From the NCBI RefSeq assembly GCF_002213425.1, contig NZ_NJGV01000021.1, forward strand, positions 1 to 64,000: DNA of 64,000 nucleotides, in the 5' to 3' direction. How positions within the stretch are numbered: position 1 is the first letter of the stretch; each line of letters begins with the position of its first letter. The DNA is from Herbaspirillum aquaticum. Lineage in GTDB: Bacteria > Pseudomonadota > Gammaproteobacteria > Burkholderiales > Burkholderiaceae_D. The notes beneath the pieces were generated by a model. It saw nothing but the letters and a program-made list of their open reading frames with translations. It searched no databases and was not told the DNA's origin. Below are positions 17,548 through 25,335 of this stretch, piece after piece. A program made the translations under genes and the position numbers.

Positions 17548-18035
17548 AGCTGAAAAGGAGAATGACTACGGACCCATCCGGTCGGCATCCGGGGATGAAC
17601 AAGCGGCGCCGGCAAGATGCGGCAGCGATTATGCCCCGGTGTTGAGCGCGGCGTCAAAGGCCTTGCCGAGCACCACGCCACACCGGCAGCACGCGGCTTG
17701 GCTGCGCGCAGGGTTGGAAAGGATTCTAGGAAGGAAGCCTCGACAGAAAGATGGCGCAATCATTACGGATTTGTAATGACTGCGCGCGAGACATCAGGTA
17801 TGGGGAATTGGTGCTCTTCGATAGACGATGGCGATCCGCTTCGGTTGAAGCGCCACGGAGCGGCCGTATCGCACCGGCTTGCAGCGCAATCAGCCAGGCT
17901 TATCGCTGGCATCGAAGGGGTTGATTTGCACAGGCGTGATGCTTCTCTCTAGTATCCGGTGCTGAGGCAATCCAGGAAGCGCTGAAGGTGTGCTGCCTCA
18001 CCGCTTCCACAACGAACAACATCGAAAGACGCACG
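17548..18035. other. Intergenic region czcI / quinone oxidoreductase
   Basis: This 488-bp gap separates two divergent genes. I see no convincing gene in it; a 111-codon rightward frame at 17617-17952 lacks family resemblance. It should hold both promoters and contains the strong inverted repeat described at 17754-17785. Confidence 0.6.
17754..17785. promoter_or_regulatory. CopR/CzcR-like metal response-regulator dyad
   Basis: Arms GCGCAATCATTAC (17754-17766) and GTAATGACTGCGC (17773-17785) form a 13-bp inverted repeat with one mismatch and a 6-bp spacer. The core ATTAC-N6-GTAAT resembles boxes bound by heavy-metal response regulators of the PcoR/CopR/CzcR group. It is about 207 bp upstream of the czcI start codon and 250 bp upstream of the divergent gene. 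No czcRS pair is in the window, so the regulator would be encoded elsewhere. Confidence 0.5.
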
Positions 18036-18965
18036 ATGAACGCAAAGGCAATCCGCTATCACCGCTATGGCCCCCCCGAGGTCATGGCATTGGAATCGAT
18101 TGAAGAACCTGCCCTGGCGCCGGGCCAGGTTCGGGTCAGCCTGCGGGCTGCCGGCGTGGCTCCCGTGGATACCAAGCTGCGGGCAGGCCTGTTGCAGGGG
18201 CGCATGGAGCTGACGCTGCCGAAGGTCCCGGGCCGTGATGGCGCGGGCGTGATCGCCGAGTCGGCAGCGGAAGGATTTCATGTCGGCCAGGCCGTCTGCG
18301 TGATTGCCGACATGCTGGGCCAGGGCACCTATGCCGAGACCATCGTCCTCCCGGCCGAGCGCGTGGTTGCGCAGCCGGACACGCTCTCGGTCCGGCAGGC
18401 CGCCGCCCTGTTGCAGCCAGGTGCCAGCGCATGGATTCCCGTCGTCCGGACGGCGCAGGTGCAAAGCGGGATGAAGGTACTGGTACACGCTGGATCAGGT
18501 GCGGTGGGCAGCCTGATGGTCAGGTTGGCGGCGCACCTGGGTGCCGAAGTGTGGGCCACCTGCAGCAGCGCCAACAAGGATGATGTCCTGGCACTGGGCG
18601 CGGCCGGGGTGATCGCCTATGACAAGGAAGATTTCTCGGCCTTGCGGGGATTCGATGTCGTCTTCGACCTGGTGGGCGGCGACACCCACGACCGCTCCTA
18701 TCCCGTCCTCAAGCCGGGCGGGCAACTGGTGTGGCTGGTCGCCGCTCCCATCAGGGAACGCGGGGAGGAATTCAAGGTGCGTGTAGTCCGCTCGATGATC
18801 GATGACGATCCGCAGTGTCTGCGCGAGGTCGCGATGCTCGCGCAGCAAGGCGTCATGGTGCCAACGGTCGGTCAATGCTTCCCGCTGGCCGAGGCAACGC
18901 GCGCGCATGCCCTGCTGGAGTCGGGCAAGACAGCGCGCGGGAGGATCGTGCTCGATATCGGGTGA
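18036..18965 (+). CDS. Zinc-independent quinone oxidoreductase (MDR family)
   Basis: A 309-residue medium-chain dehydrogenase/reductase of the NADPH:quinone reductase type. The N-terminal GroES-like domain includes ALAPGQVRVSLRAAGVAPVD and KVPGRDGAGVI. The NADP-binding loop is HAGSGAVGSLMVRLAAHLGA, and the family tail ESGKTARGRIVLDIG is present. No structural or catalytic Zn ligands are present, as expected for this subgroup. The ATG at 18036 begins MNAKAIRYHRYGPPEVM, the usual start. It is transcribed away from czcICBA and is otherwise a single gene. The substrate is unknown. Confidence 0.88.
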   Translation: MNAKAIRYHRYGPPEVMALESIEEPALAPGQVRVSLRAAGVAPVDTKLRAGLLQGRMELTLPKVPGRDGAGVIAESAAEGFHVGQAVCVIADMLGQGTYAETIVLPAERVVAQPDTLSVRQAAALLQPGASAWIPVVRTAQVQSGMKVLVHAGSGAVGSLMVRLAAHLGAEVWATCSSANKDDVLALGAAGVIAYDKEDFSALRGFDVVFDLVGGDTHDRSYPVLKPGGQLVWLVAAPIRERGEEFKVRVVRSMIDDDPQCLREVAMLAQQGVMVPTVGQCFPLAEATRAHALLESGKTARGRIVLDIG

Positions 18966-19034
18966 TTCACACTTTCAAACTGTGAGCCAAGATGTTTGAA
19001 TTCCGGCCAAGCTGCCCTGGACTGGCCGGGTCCG

Positions 19035-19622
19035 TCAAGCCACCGTATCGCCAGGCGGTTCATCAAACGGCAGGGCGCCGTCGCCGTGTCGCACCTCGAA
19101 GACGTTCAGGGTCATCGCCACCAGGCTGTAGTAGCCCAGCAGGCCAACCAGATTGACCAGCACCTCGATACCGAAACGTTGTTCCGCTTCCCGATACAAG
19201 GGCTCACCGATGCGCCGGGTGTCGTAGAGTTGCTGCACCAGCTCCCAGACCATCTGTTGCTCGCGCTGCACGAAGGCCGGGCGCAGGCCGAGACGAATCC
19301 GTTCGATATTGTCCGCATCCAGTCCGGCTTCGATGCCGATGGGATAGTGAATCTGCCATTCCGCCTGGGCCTGCCACCTTGCAGCTGTACACAGAATGGC
19401 CAACTCCGACAGGGCCAGCGGGAGCCGGGTGTGATAGCGGCAGAATGCGCCCAGCTTCTGCGCAGGCTGTGCCAGCCCGGGACTGTGGATCCATGACAGG
19501 AAGGGGCCGGCCAGGTTGCCGCGCGGCCCCTTCAGGATATCGTCCAGGACCTCTTTTTGTGCCGGAGTGGCGGTAGCAATCTCCACCACCGGCAAACGCG
19601 GCACGTTCATGTCTTGCTGCAT
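19035..19622 (-). CDS. Carboxymuconolactone decarboxylase-like protein
   Basis: A 195-residue protein of the carboxymuconolactone decarboxylase/AhpD superfamily. The helix LSELAILCTAARWQAQAEWQ with following H-x3-G-x3-AGL corresponds to the conserved catalytic region. There is no C-x2-C redox pair, so it is not a peroxidase-type AhpD. The ATG at 19622 has AAGGAAA six bases upstream and overlaps the end of the MFS gene by 16 bp. A second ATG at 19610 would give an ATGA overlap. It closes a porin-MFS-enzyme operon whose substrate is probably an aromatic acid or lactone; the exact reaction is unknown. Confidence 0.82.
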   Translation of the reverse strand: MQQDMNVPRLPVVEIATATPAQKEVLDDILKGPRGNLAGPFLSWIHSPGLAQPAQKLGAFCRYHTRLPLALSELAILCTAARWQAQAEWQIHYPIGIEAGLDADNIERIRLGLRPAFVQREQQMVWELVQQLYDTRRIGEPLYREAEQRFGIEVLVNLVGLLGYYSLVAMTLNVFEVRHGDGALPFDEPPGDTVA

Positions 19623-20905
19623 GGATTTCCTTGTGGAAGATGGGAATGGGGCGAGTGCCCCGGGACCTGCGCGGTGCGGCCTCCCCGGTACAACAGCACC
19701 AACAGCCAGGCGCACACCAGGGTAGCTGCGGAAAATGTCAGGAGACCGGAGCGATAGCTGCCGGAGGCCTGGCGCATGATCGGCAGCAGCGCCGCACCGG
19801 CACCGGCACCAAACTGGAAAACGGCGAAGATCACGCCGTAGAGCTTGCCGAAGGCACGCATGCCAAAGTAGCGCTTGAGCAGATAGCTCAAGACATCGAA
19901 CTCGGCACCCAGCACCATCCCCAGCAGCGCTGCACACAGGAAGACCACGTTGCCGCTGACCCCGTAGGCATACAGTGCGCAGGCGACAGTGCCGCCGAGC
20001 ACGAGTGCACACATGACCAATGCGGCAGAGAGGTAGTCGATCAGCAAGCCGGTGAGCAAGCGCCCGACGATGACGAAAATGCCGAAGGTCGCCTGTACCA
20101 GCGCGGCACGCTGCGCCGTCACGCCGGCATCGATGAGCATGGGAATCTGGTGCACCACCATTGCCGTGTTGATGACGCCCAGCAGGGCGAAGATGCCGAT
20201 GAGCAGCTTGAAAGAGCGGCTGCGGACCGCCACGTGGAAATCCACGCCTGGCACGCTTTGCGTGCGCCCTTTCCGGGGTTCGGTGCCTGGCTTCTCGCGG
20301 ATGAAGAAGAACGCCAGCGGCAGCGTCAATGCAACCAATGCCGCCAGCCCCAGGAAACCGGTGCGCCAGCCGTGCTGCGCGATGACCGTCCCGATGAGCA
20401 GCGCGATCACGGCTCCCCCAATGCCAATGCCGGCATTGGCAATACCGATGGCCAGTCCCAGGCGCCGGTCGAACCAGGAGCTGACCACGCGCAGGTACGA
20501 CAAGGGGAAAATGCCGATACCGATGGCCGGCAAGGCTACCCACGCCGCGTAATACAGCCACGGTACCGGCGGCATGAAATACATCAGCCCCACGGCCGCG
20601 CAGAACAGCGGGATGCAGGGAAGGATGATGGCGCGCGCTCCAAACCGGTCGGCCAGGTAGCCCTGGATCGGCGAAATGAGCATCACGGTATAGGAGACGA
20701 TGGAACTGGCCAAGGCGATCTCGGTACGGCTCCATCCGAAATCGACTTCGAGGGGCTTGATGAATAGCCCCAGGCTGAGCACGGCGACAGTGCTCGGTCC
20801 GAACATCAGCGCCACCATCGACGCGATCACGACCAGCCATCCGCGATATCGCCAGGACTCCTCCCCGACGGCCGGGACGGGTACTTCACTGGACAAGGGT
20901 TTCAT
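19607..20905 (-). CDS. MFS transporter, monocarboxylate/oxalate-type
   Basis: A 432-residue, 12-helix transporter. WSRTEIALASSIVSYTVMLI and GYLADRFGARAIILPCIPLF resemble the MCT/OxlT-like MFS group that carries small carboxylates. The ATG at 20905 begins MKPLSSEVPVPAVGEESWRY ahead of the first helix. It lies between the porin gene (42 bp upstream) and the carboxymuconolactone-decarboxylase-like gene, which it overlaps. Together porin, MFS and enzyme look like an uptake-and-conversion unit under the divergent AraC regulator. The substrate cannot be read from the sequence. Confidence 0.85.
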   Translation of the reverse strand: MKPLSSEVPVPAVGEESWRYRGWLVVIASMVALMFGPSTVAVLSLGLFIKPLEVDFGWSRTEIALASSIVSYTVMLISPIQGYLADRFGARAIILPCIPLFCAAVGLMYFMPPVPWLYYAAWVALPAIGIGIFPLSYLRVVSSWFDRRLGLAIGIANAGIGIGGAVIALLIGTVIAQHGWRTGFLGLAALVALTLPLAFFFIREKPGTEPRKGRTQSVPGVDFHVAVRSRSFKLLIGIFALLGVINTAMVVHQIPMLIDAGVTAQRAALVQATFGIFVIVGRLLTGLLIDYLSAALVMCALVLGGTVACALYAYGVSGNVVFLCAALLGMVLGAEFDVLSYLLKRYFGMRAFGKLYGVIFAVFQFGAGAGAALLPIMRQASGSYRSGLLTFSAATLVCAWLLVLLYRGGRTAQVPGHSPHSHLPQGNPCSKT

Positions 20906-20947
20906 GCTGTCTCCATTCTCTTCTTGTGGATGCGGGGCTGGTCCGGC

Positions 20948-22060
20948 TTAGAAACGCGTGGCCATGCCGATGCGAAAAATACCCTGGCTACCGGTACTGG
21001 AAGCTGATCCGGGGCCATACAGTCCGTTGATCCAGGCCTGCGTGGTGGCGTTGTCACCACCGGCTTTCTGGTACACGGCTTGCAGATAGAGGTCGGTACG
21101 CTTGGAGAGCCAGTACTGCAGGGTCGCATTTCCCTGGTGGGCGTAATTGTGGGCCAATTGCGCATTGCCCTTCATGTACTCATAGGAGACTCCCAGGTTC
21201 CAGGCCGCATTCATCTGCCAGTTCACGCCAGCCTGATAGACGTTGACTTCGCCCTTGGTCAGGGTGTTGCGCGTGTTGGTGTAGAGCAGATTGAGTTTGT
21301 AGTCGCCCAGCCGGTAGCGTGCGCCCAAGCCCCAGTTGCGAATGCCATCGTGGCCATTGCCCATGGAAGAATAGCGGGCGTCGGTGTAGGCAGCGCCCAG
21401 GCCGAAATCTCCCTGGACATAGTTGCTGCCCAGGCTGATGGTCCGCGAGGAAGCGGTATCACCAGCCACTTCGCCGAAGCCATACATGCCGCCGAATGTG
21501 ACGCCTCCGATCGCCGGACTCAGGTACTTGACCGAATTGGCCACGCGCGCAAGACCGGCCAGTCGGTCGAAGTCGGATGCACCGGTCGGGTTGTTGGGCA
21601 CTGCCAGCGCATTGAAGGGTCCTTGACGGAAAGTGTAGTAGCCGCCATACGTGAGCGCGGAGTCAAACCCGCCGAACATGAGCGCATCATGCATGAATTC
21701 ATACTGGTTGCCAGCGCTCAGCGTGCCCCATCGCTGGTCCCGCAGGCCCACCAGTGCCTGGCGGCCGAAGATCAGGTTGTTGCCGGGCAAGGAGGCACCC
21801 GTGCTCAGGTTGAATTGGCTCTCCAGCTGGAAGATGGCGGCCATGCCGCCCCCCAGGTCTTCCTGGCCCTTGATGAACAGGATGTTGGGAACGCCGATGC
21901 CGTTGTCGGCCCGCAGGTTGCTCTTGCCGCCCTGGTTGCTGACATGGGACACACCGGCATCCATGACGCCGGAAATGGTCACGCTGCTTTGTGCAAAAAC
22001 GGCCATGGGCAAGGCAGCAAGGAGGGCCAATGCCCCCAGCTTCGATAGCGAATGTTGCAT
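20948..22060 (-). CDS. Gram-negative porin (Burkholderiales type)
   Basis: A 370-residue outer-membrane porin. A signal peptide (KLGALALLAALPMAVFAQSS) precedes the usual porin start SSVTISGVMDAGV. FIKGQEDLGGGMAAIFQLES and FGRQALVGLRDQRWGTLSAG are hallmark segments, and the protein ends in FRIGMATRF with the C-terminal Phe required for barrel insertion. The ATG at 22060 begins MQHSLSKL. It starts the porin-MFS-enzyme operon and is divergent from the AraC gene, which suggests substrate-induced expression of a selective pore. Confidence 0.92.
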   Translation of the reverse strand: MQHSLSKLGALALLAALPMAVFAQSSVTISGVMDAGVSHVSNQGGKSNLRADNGIGVPNILFIKGQEDLGGGMAAIFQLESQFNLSTGASLPGNNLIFGRQALVGLRDQRWGTLSAGNQYEFMHDALMFGGFDSALTYGGYYTFRQGPFNALAVPNNPTGASDFDRLAGLARVANSVKYLSPAIGGVTFGGMYGFGEVAGDTASSRTISLGSNYVQGDFGLGAAYTDARYSSMGNGHDGIRNWGLGARYRLGDYKLNLLYTNTRNTLTKGEVNVYQAGVNWQMNAAWNLGVSYEYMKGNAQLAHNYAHQGNATLQYWLSKRTDLYLQAVYQKAGGDNATTQAWINGLYGPGSASSTGSQGIFRIGMATRF

Positions 22061-22427
22061 GTCTCTCTTTCCTCTCTCGTTGTCTGGAAACGTGCGCGCC
22101 GAGCCAGCGGGCCGGCGCGCCATTCCCTGTCGTTGTGATGATGCTGGCTCACCGCTGGAGGCGGCGATGCCGGTGGCGCAGAGCGCCAGGCAATGAAACG
22201 GCTGAGTCTCCCGGGCATGGCGTTCGGGCGCTGCTTGTCCGATTGATGCGAGCCACTGAACCAGGTCTCCCGCTGCCCTTCGGGAGTAGCGATAATCTAT
22301 TCCTCCACGATCCCCCGTCTTGCTCCAGTCCGCGCTAGAATTTGACTCACAAGGCGCCACCGGCGGCGAACGCATCTCGCGCAACCGCTGATCACGCACA
22401 GAGCGCCGCGATCATAAGGAGACAGCC
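22061..22427. other. Divergent promoter region porin / AraC
   Basis: This 367-bp gap lies between divergently transcribed porin and AraC-family genes. No gene is supported. An AAGGAG ribosome site at 22416-22421 belongs to the AraC gene. Confidence 0.6.
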
Positions 22428-23372
22428 ATTTTTATCCGCACCTTCTCTACCGCTGAGAGTCCTTCCCGCGAGGGCGCCCGATTGTTTGAAAGGCAGATGG
22501 CCAGCCTGTTTTCCATCGGCCTGTCGCTGGACTCGGGAAAAGACCAGCCGCTCAGTACGCAGATGCAGGCCTATTGCAGCCGTAGCCTGCAATTTGCATC
22601 CATCCGCTTCTCTCCCCACGAAACGTCGGCACCTGCCAGCCGCAAGGAAACGCGCCGTTGGCTGGTGACGCTCCAGAAGGAGGGGGAAGCGCAGGTCTCC
22701 CAGGGAGGCAGACGCAGCCATGTCCGCCCCGGTGACATGGTGTTGATCGACCTGGCATCGCCGTTCCATATCGAAACCGGTCACATCGTGACGCACTCCA
22801 CCTATGTGGATTCGGAACTGCTGAGGCGCGTGGTGCCCGATGCGCATCTGCGCACGGCCATCCGTATCGAGACCGCAAACGGACCCGGTGCCATTTTCCG
22901 TGCGATGAACGACGCCATGTTCGACATGGCCCCCGAGCTCGACGAAACGACCGCGGCACGCATCGCCCAGGCCCTGCCCTACACGCTGGCAGTGGCCCTT
23001 TCCGGCTGGGACCGCGACATCACCGCGTTGCCGTCCAAGCTGCACGTATTCCACCTCGAGCGCATCCGTACCTTTGTGCGCGACAACCTGCACGACTCCT
23101 CGCTGGATGCGGAAATGATTTCGCAGGCGGTCAATCTGTCGACCCGCCATATCTATCAGCTCTTCACGGCCGAACAGACATCGCTGATGAAGTGGGTCTG
23201 GTCGGAAAGGCTGGAGCGATGCCGGGAAGACCTGGTGTCACGGCAACTGTCGAACCGTCCGATCGGCGAAATCGCTTATGGCTGGGGATTCAGTGATGTG
23301 GCCCATTTCAGCCGGGCCTTCAAGGAGAAGTTCGGGCTGACGCCGCGTGAGTATCGCAAGCAGCAAGCCTGA
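22428..23372 (+). CDS. AraC/XylS-family regulator with apparent ATT start
   Basis: The C-terminal ~100 residues hold two helix-turn-helix motifs (LDAEMISQAVNLSTRHIYQL; IGEIAYGWGFSDVAHFSRAF). The N-terminal half is the sensing domain found in XylS/FeaR-like activators. Family-like sequence (FIRTFSTAESPSREGARLFE) extends upstream of the first conventional in-frame start, TTG at 22482. Between the in-frame stop at 22389-22391 and 22482 there is no ATG, GTG or TTG. An ATT at 22428 has a perfect AAGGAG six bases upstream, giving 314 residues. I therefore place the start at ATT. The regulator probably controls the divergent porin operon, the downstream aromatic operons or both. Confidence 0.85.
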   Translation: MFIRTFSTAESPSREGARLFERQMASLFSIGLSLDSGKDQPLSTQMQAYCSRSLQFASIRFSPHETSAPASRKETRRWLVTLQKEGEAQVSQGGRRSHVRPGDMVLIDLASPFHIETGHIVTHSTYVDSELLRRVVPDAHLRTAIRIETANGPGAIFRAMNDAMFDMAPELDETTAARIAQALPYTLAVALSGWDRDITALPSKLHVFHLERIRTFVRDNLHDSSLDAEMISQAVNLSTRHIYQLFTAEQTSLMKWVWSERLERCREDLVSRQLSNRPIGEIAYGWGFSDVAHFSRAFKEKFGLTPREYRKQQA

Positions 23373-23385
23373 GCGAGGGCCAGGA

Positions 23386-23415
23386 CATGCGTCCCGCGTA
23401 GCAGCGGGACGCATG
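23386..23415. terminator. Hairpin between convergent genes
   Basis: A perfect 12-bp inverted repeat, CATGCGTCCCGC (23386-23397) and its complement (23404-23415), encloses a 6-base loop between the AraC gene and the converging hydrolase gene. There is no T tract, so it may act as a weak or factor-assisted terminator. Confidence 0.5.
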
Positions 23416-23431
23416 ATGAAGCGGCGCGCGA

Positions 23432-24208
23432 TCAGGTGGAGAGGAACTGTCCGACGGTTTCGGTAAATTCCGATGCGGCCTCGACGTTGCTGATATGGCC
23501 CGAGGGCAGCACGATGAAACGCGCACCGTGAATCGCCCCGGCCAGGCTGGCGCAGATTTCCGGTTTGACCGCAGCGTCTCTTTCGCCGGCGATCACCAGG
23601 GTGGGCGCCACGATCTCGTGCAGTCGGGCAAGGTGGTTCATTTCCTTGATGGCGTCCACTGCCTCGAAATAAGCTTCCCGCGTCGTGGCGCGCACCATGG
23701 ATTCAATCCAGCGCACGGTCAGCGGCGCGCGCTGCCGGTAAGCCTCATCGAACCAGCGTTCGATGGTCGAGCTGACATGCTGCTCCGCGCCCAGCTCACG
23801 GTATGCCTGCTGCCGCTGGTTCCATAGCTGCACCACCGGGGCAGGCGTGGCCGCACCGGCATTGGCCAGCACCAGCTTGTGGATGCGCCCGGGAAAGGCC
23901 AGCGCGAACGCCTGCGCAACCATCGCTCCCAAGGACACGCCGACCAGCGAAACACGGTCGATGCCGGCCTGGTCCAGCGTCCTCCCGAGCTGCCGAGCGA
24001 AGTCTGCCAGGACAGGGCGGCCGCCCATGGGCTTGCTCGCACCGTGCCCCGGAAGGTCAACCAGCACAAGACGCAGGCTGCGCGACCAGACCGGTACCTG
24101 CAGTCGCCAGATATCGCTGTTGGCGCACACAGGATGCAGCAGCACGACGGCATGGCCGGTCTCCTGGCTTGGCGAGCCAGCTGCAGGAGCAATGATCTGT
24201 GCGTTCAT
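23432..24208 (-). CDS. Alpha/beta hydrolase (enol-lactonase/MhpC-like)
   Basis: A 258-residue alpha/beta hydrolase. VVLLHPVCANSDIWRLQVPV is the oxyanion region, LVGVSLGAMVAQAFALAFPG the nucleophile elbow (Ser in G-V-S-L-G), PTLVIAGERDAAVKP carries the acid and LPSGHISNVE the His. It most resembles 3-oxoadipate enol-lactonase and meta-cleavage hydrolases. It begins 1 bp after the stop of the extradiol dioxygenase gene and is the last gene of a four-gene leftward operon. Its likely task is hydrolysis of a ring-cleavage product or lactone. The operon already encodes another hydrolase, so two successive hydrolytic steps are possible. Confidence 0.85.
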   Translation of the reverse strand: MNAQIIAPAAGSPSQETGHAVVLLHPVCANSDIWRLQVPVWSRSLRLVLVDLPGHGASKPMGGRPVLADFARQLGRTLDQAGIDRVSLVGVSLGAMVAQAFALAFPGRIHKLVLANAGAATPAPVVQLWNQRQQAYRELGAEQHVSSTIERWFDEAYRQRAPLTVRWIESMVRATTREAYFEAVDAIKEMNHLARLHEIVAPTLVIAGERDAAVKPEICASLAGAIHGARFIVLPSGHISNVEAASEFTETVGQFLST

Positions 24209-24209
24209 C

Positions 24210-25037
24210 TCAGCCTTTCACGTTCCATTGGGCCAGTCCGATTCCCGTGTACCACTTGGAGACCGCCTTGTAGTACAAGGTCTCGAACGCAGCGCCCTCG
24301 GCCGCACCATGGGCGATGAGCCAGTTGCGGATTTCTTCGGCGCCGTTGCCGGCCTGTGCCACGTGGCCGGTCGCATGGTCCACGATCACCTGCGTATTGC
24401 CGCTGGACAGATTGGCAAGGAACTGGCGGTCGAATTCCTCATTGACCATTCCCATGCGGGGTGTGGCGATGTCGTGGCTGATGCCGCCGGTAGCAAGAAT
24501 GGCGATGCGCTTGCCGGGCTCGAAGCTGGCAATTGCCTTGCGCAGGAACCGGCCCCAATCCACGCAGCGCCGCATGGTGGGCAGCGGCGGCTGTACGCAA
24601 TTGACGAGCAGGGGAACGATGGGAACATGCGGCACCAGGCCGGCCAGCAGCAGCGGCGTAAGCGAGCCATGGTCCAGCACCAGTTCCATCGAGAATGACG
24701 GATCGAAGCCGCTTTCCAGCGCCTCGCCAAGGAGGTGTGCACCGAGTGCGGCATTGCCCGGCAGGACTTGCTTGTCAGCCTTCAACCAGTGTTCGACCGG
24801 GGTTTGATAGCTGTCTGCCGCGCCGATGCAGAAGGCCGGGAAATTATTGAAGAAGAAGTTGTGGACATGGTCATCCGAGATGACGATGACCGTATCTGGC
24901 TGCGACGCGGCGATGCGCCGCCCCATGTCCTTGAACGCAGCAAAAATGGCCTCCCGGTCTTCACCGGGAATGGCATCCGGAAAGTTCAGCATGACCGGCG
25001 TGTGGCTCGCCGCATAGATTCCGACCAGTTCAGCCAT
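24210..25037 (-). CDS. Class III extradiol dioxygenase, LigB-type catalytic subunit
   Basis: A 275-residue ring-cleavage dioxygenase of the LigB superfamily, which opens catechol-like rings next to the diol using Fe(II). The expected metal and acid/base residues are visible: His in ASHTPVM (residue 12), the VISDDHVHNFFFNNFP region near residue 57, and the later His in ATGGISHDIATPRMG. It overlaps the small LigA-like gene by 8 bp, as in protocatechuate 4,5-dioxygenase operons. The ring substrate is unknown. Companion genes in the divergent operon suggest a hydroxylated and possibly O-demethylated aromatic acid. Confidence 0.88.
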   Translation of the reverse strand: MAELVGIYAASHTPVMLNFPDAIPGEDREAIFAAFKDMGRRIAASQPDTVIVISDDHVHNFFFNNFPAFCIGAADSYQTPVEHWLKADKQVLPGNAALGAHLLGEALESGFDPSFSMELVLDHGSLTPLLLAGLVPHVPIVPLLVNCVQPPLPTMRRCVDWGRFLRKAIASFEPGKRIAILATGGISHDIATPRMGMVNEEFDRQFLANLSSGNTQVIVDHATGHVAQAGNGAEEIRNWLIAHGAAEGAAFETLYYKAVSKWYTGIGLAQWNVKG

Positions 25038-25335
25038 GATGGTCTCCTTGCGCGATGGCCTTGAGCGAAGTCACGAAATCCAGTTCCGAAATCCGCAAGC
25101 CCAGGCAATGGGCGCGCAGCAGATAGGGATTGGCCCCGGCCAGGTACATGGCGCCGATGTCATTGTCGCGCACCGCTGCCCGCAGGGTCTCGGGCATCGG
25201 CACTGCCGCCAGGTACTGCTCGGGCGAGGCCAGGTAGCGCTTCAGGTGTCCGTCGTTGTGGTGGACTTCGAAGAGCACCTTGTTCATCCAGTAGGCAGAT
25301 TGCGAGGGGATCTGCTGCACCCAGTTTCCGCTCAT
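25030..25335 (-). CDS. Extradiol dioxygenase small subunit, LigA-like
   Basis: A 101-residue all-helical protein like the alpha subunit of protocatechuate 4,5-dioxygenase. AYWMNKVLFEVHHNDGHLKR and AVRDNDIGAMYLAGANPYLL match the LigA fold that covers the LigB active site. The ATG at 25335 overlaps the stop of the upstream esterase gene by 4 bp, and its own stop overlaps the LigB start. Such tight packing implies stoichiometric synthesis of a LigAB complex. LigA of Sphingobium has about 139 residues, so this is a short form. Confidence 0.85.
   Translation of the reverse strand: MSGNWVQQIPSQSAYWMNKVLFEVHHNDGHLKRYLASPEQYLAAVPMPETLRAAVRDNDIGAMYLAGANPYLLRAHCLGLRISELDFVTSLKAIAQGDHHG

Noticed and set aside
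18993-19029. CCGGCCA...TGGCCGG hairpin between the quinone oxidoreductase and carboxymuconolactone-decarboxylase-like genes
   Set aside because: Only a 7-bp stem with a long loop and no T tract; too weak to list as a terminator.
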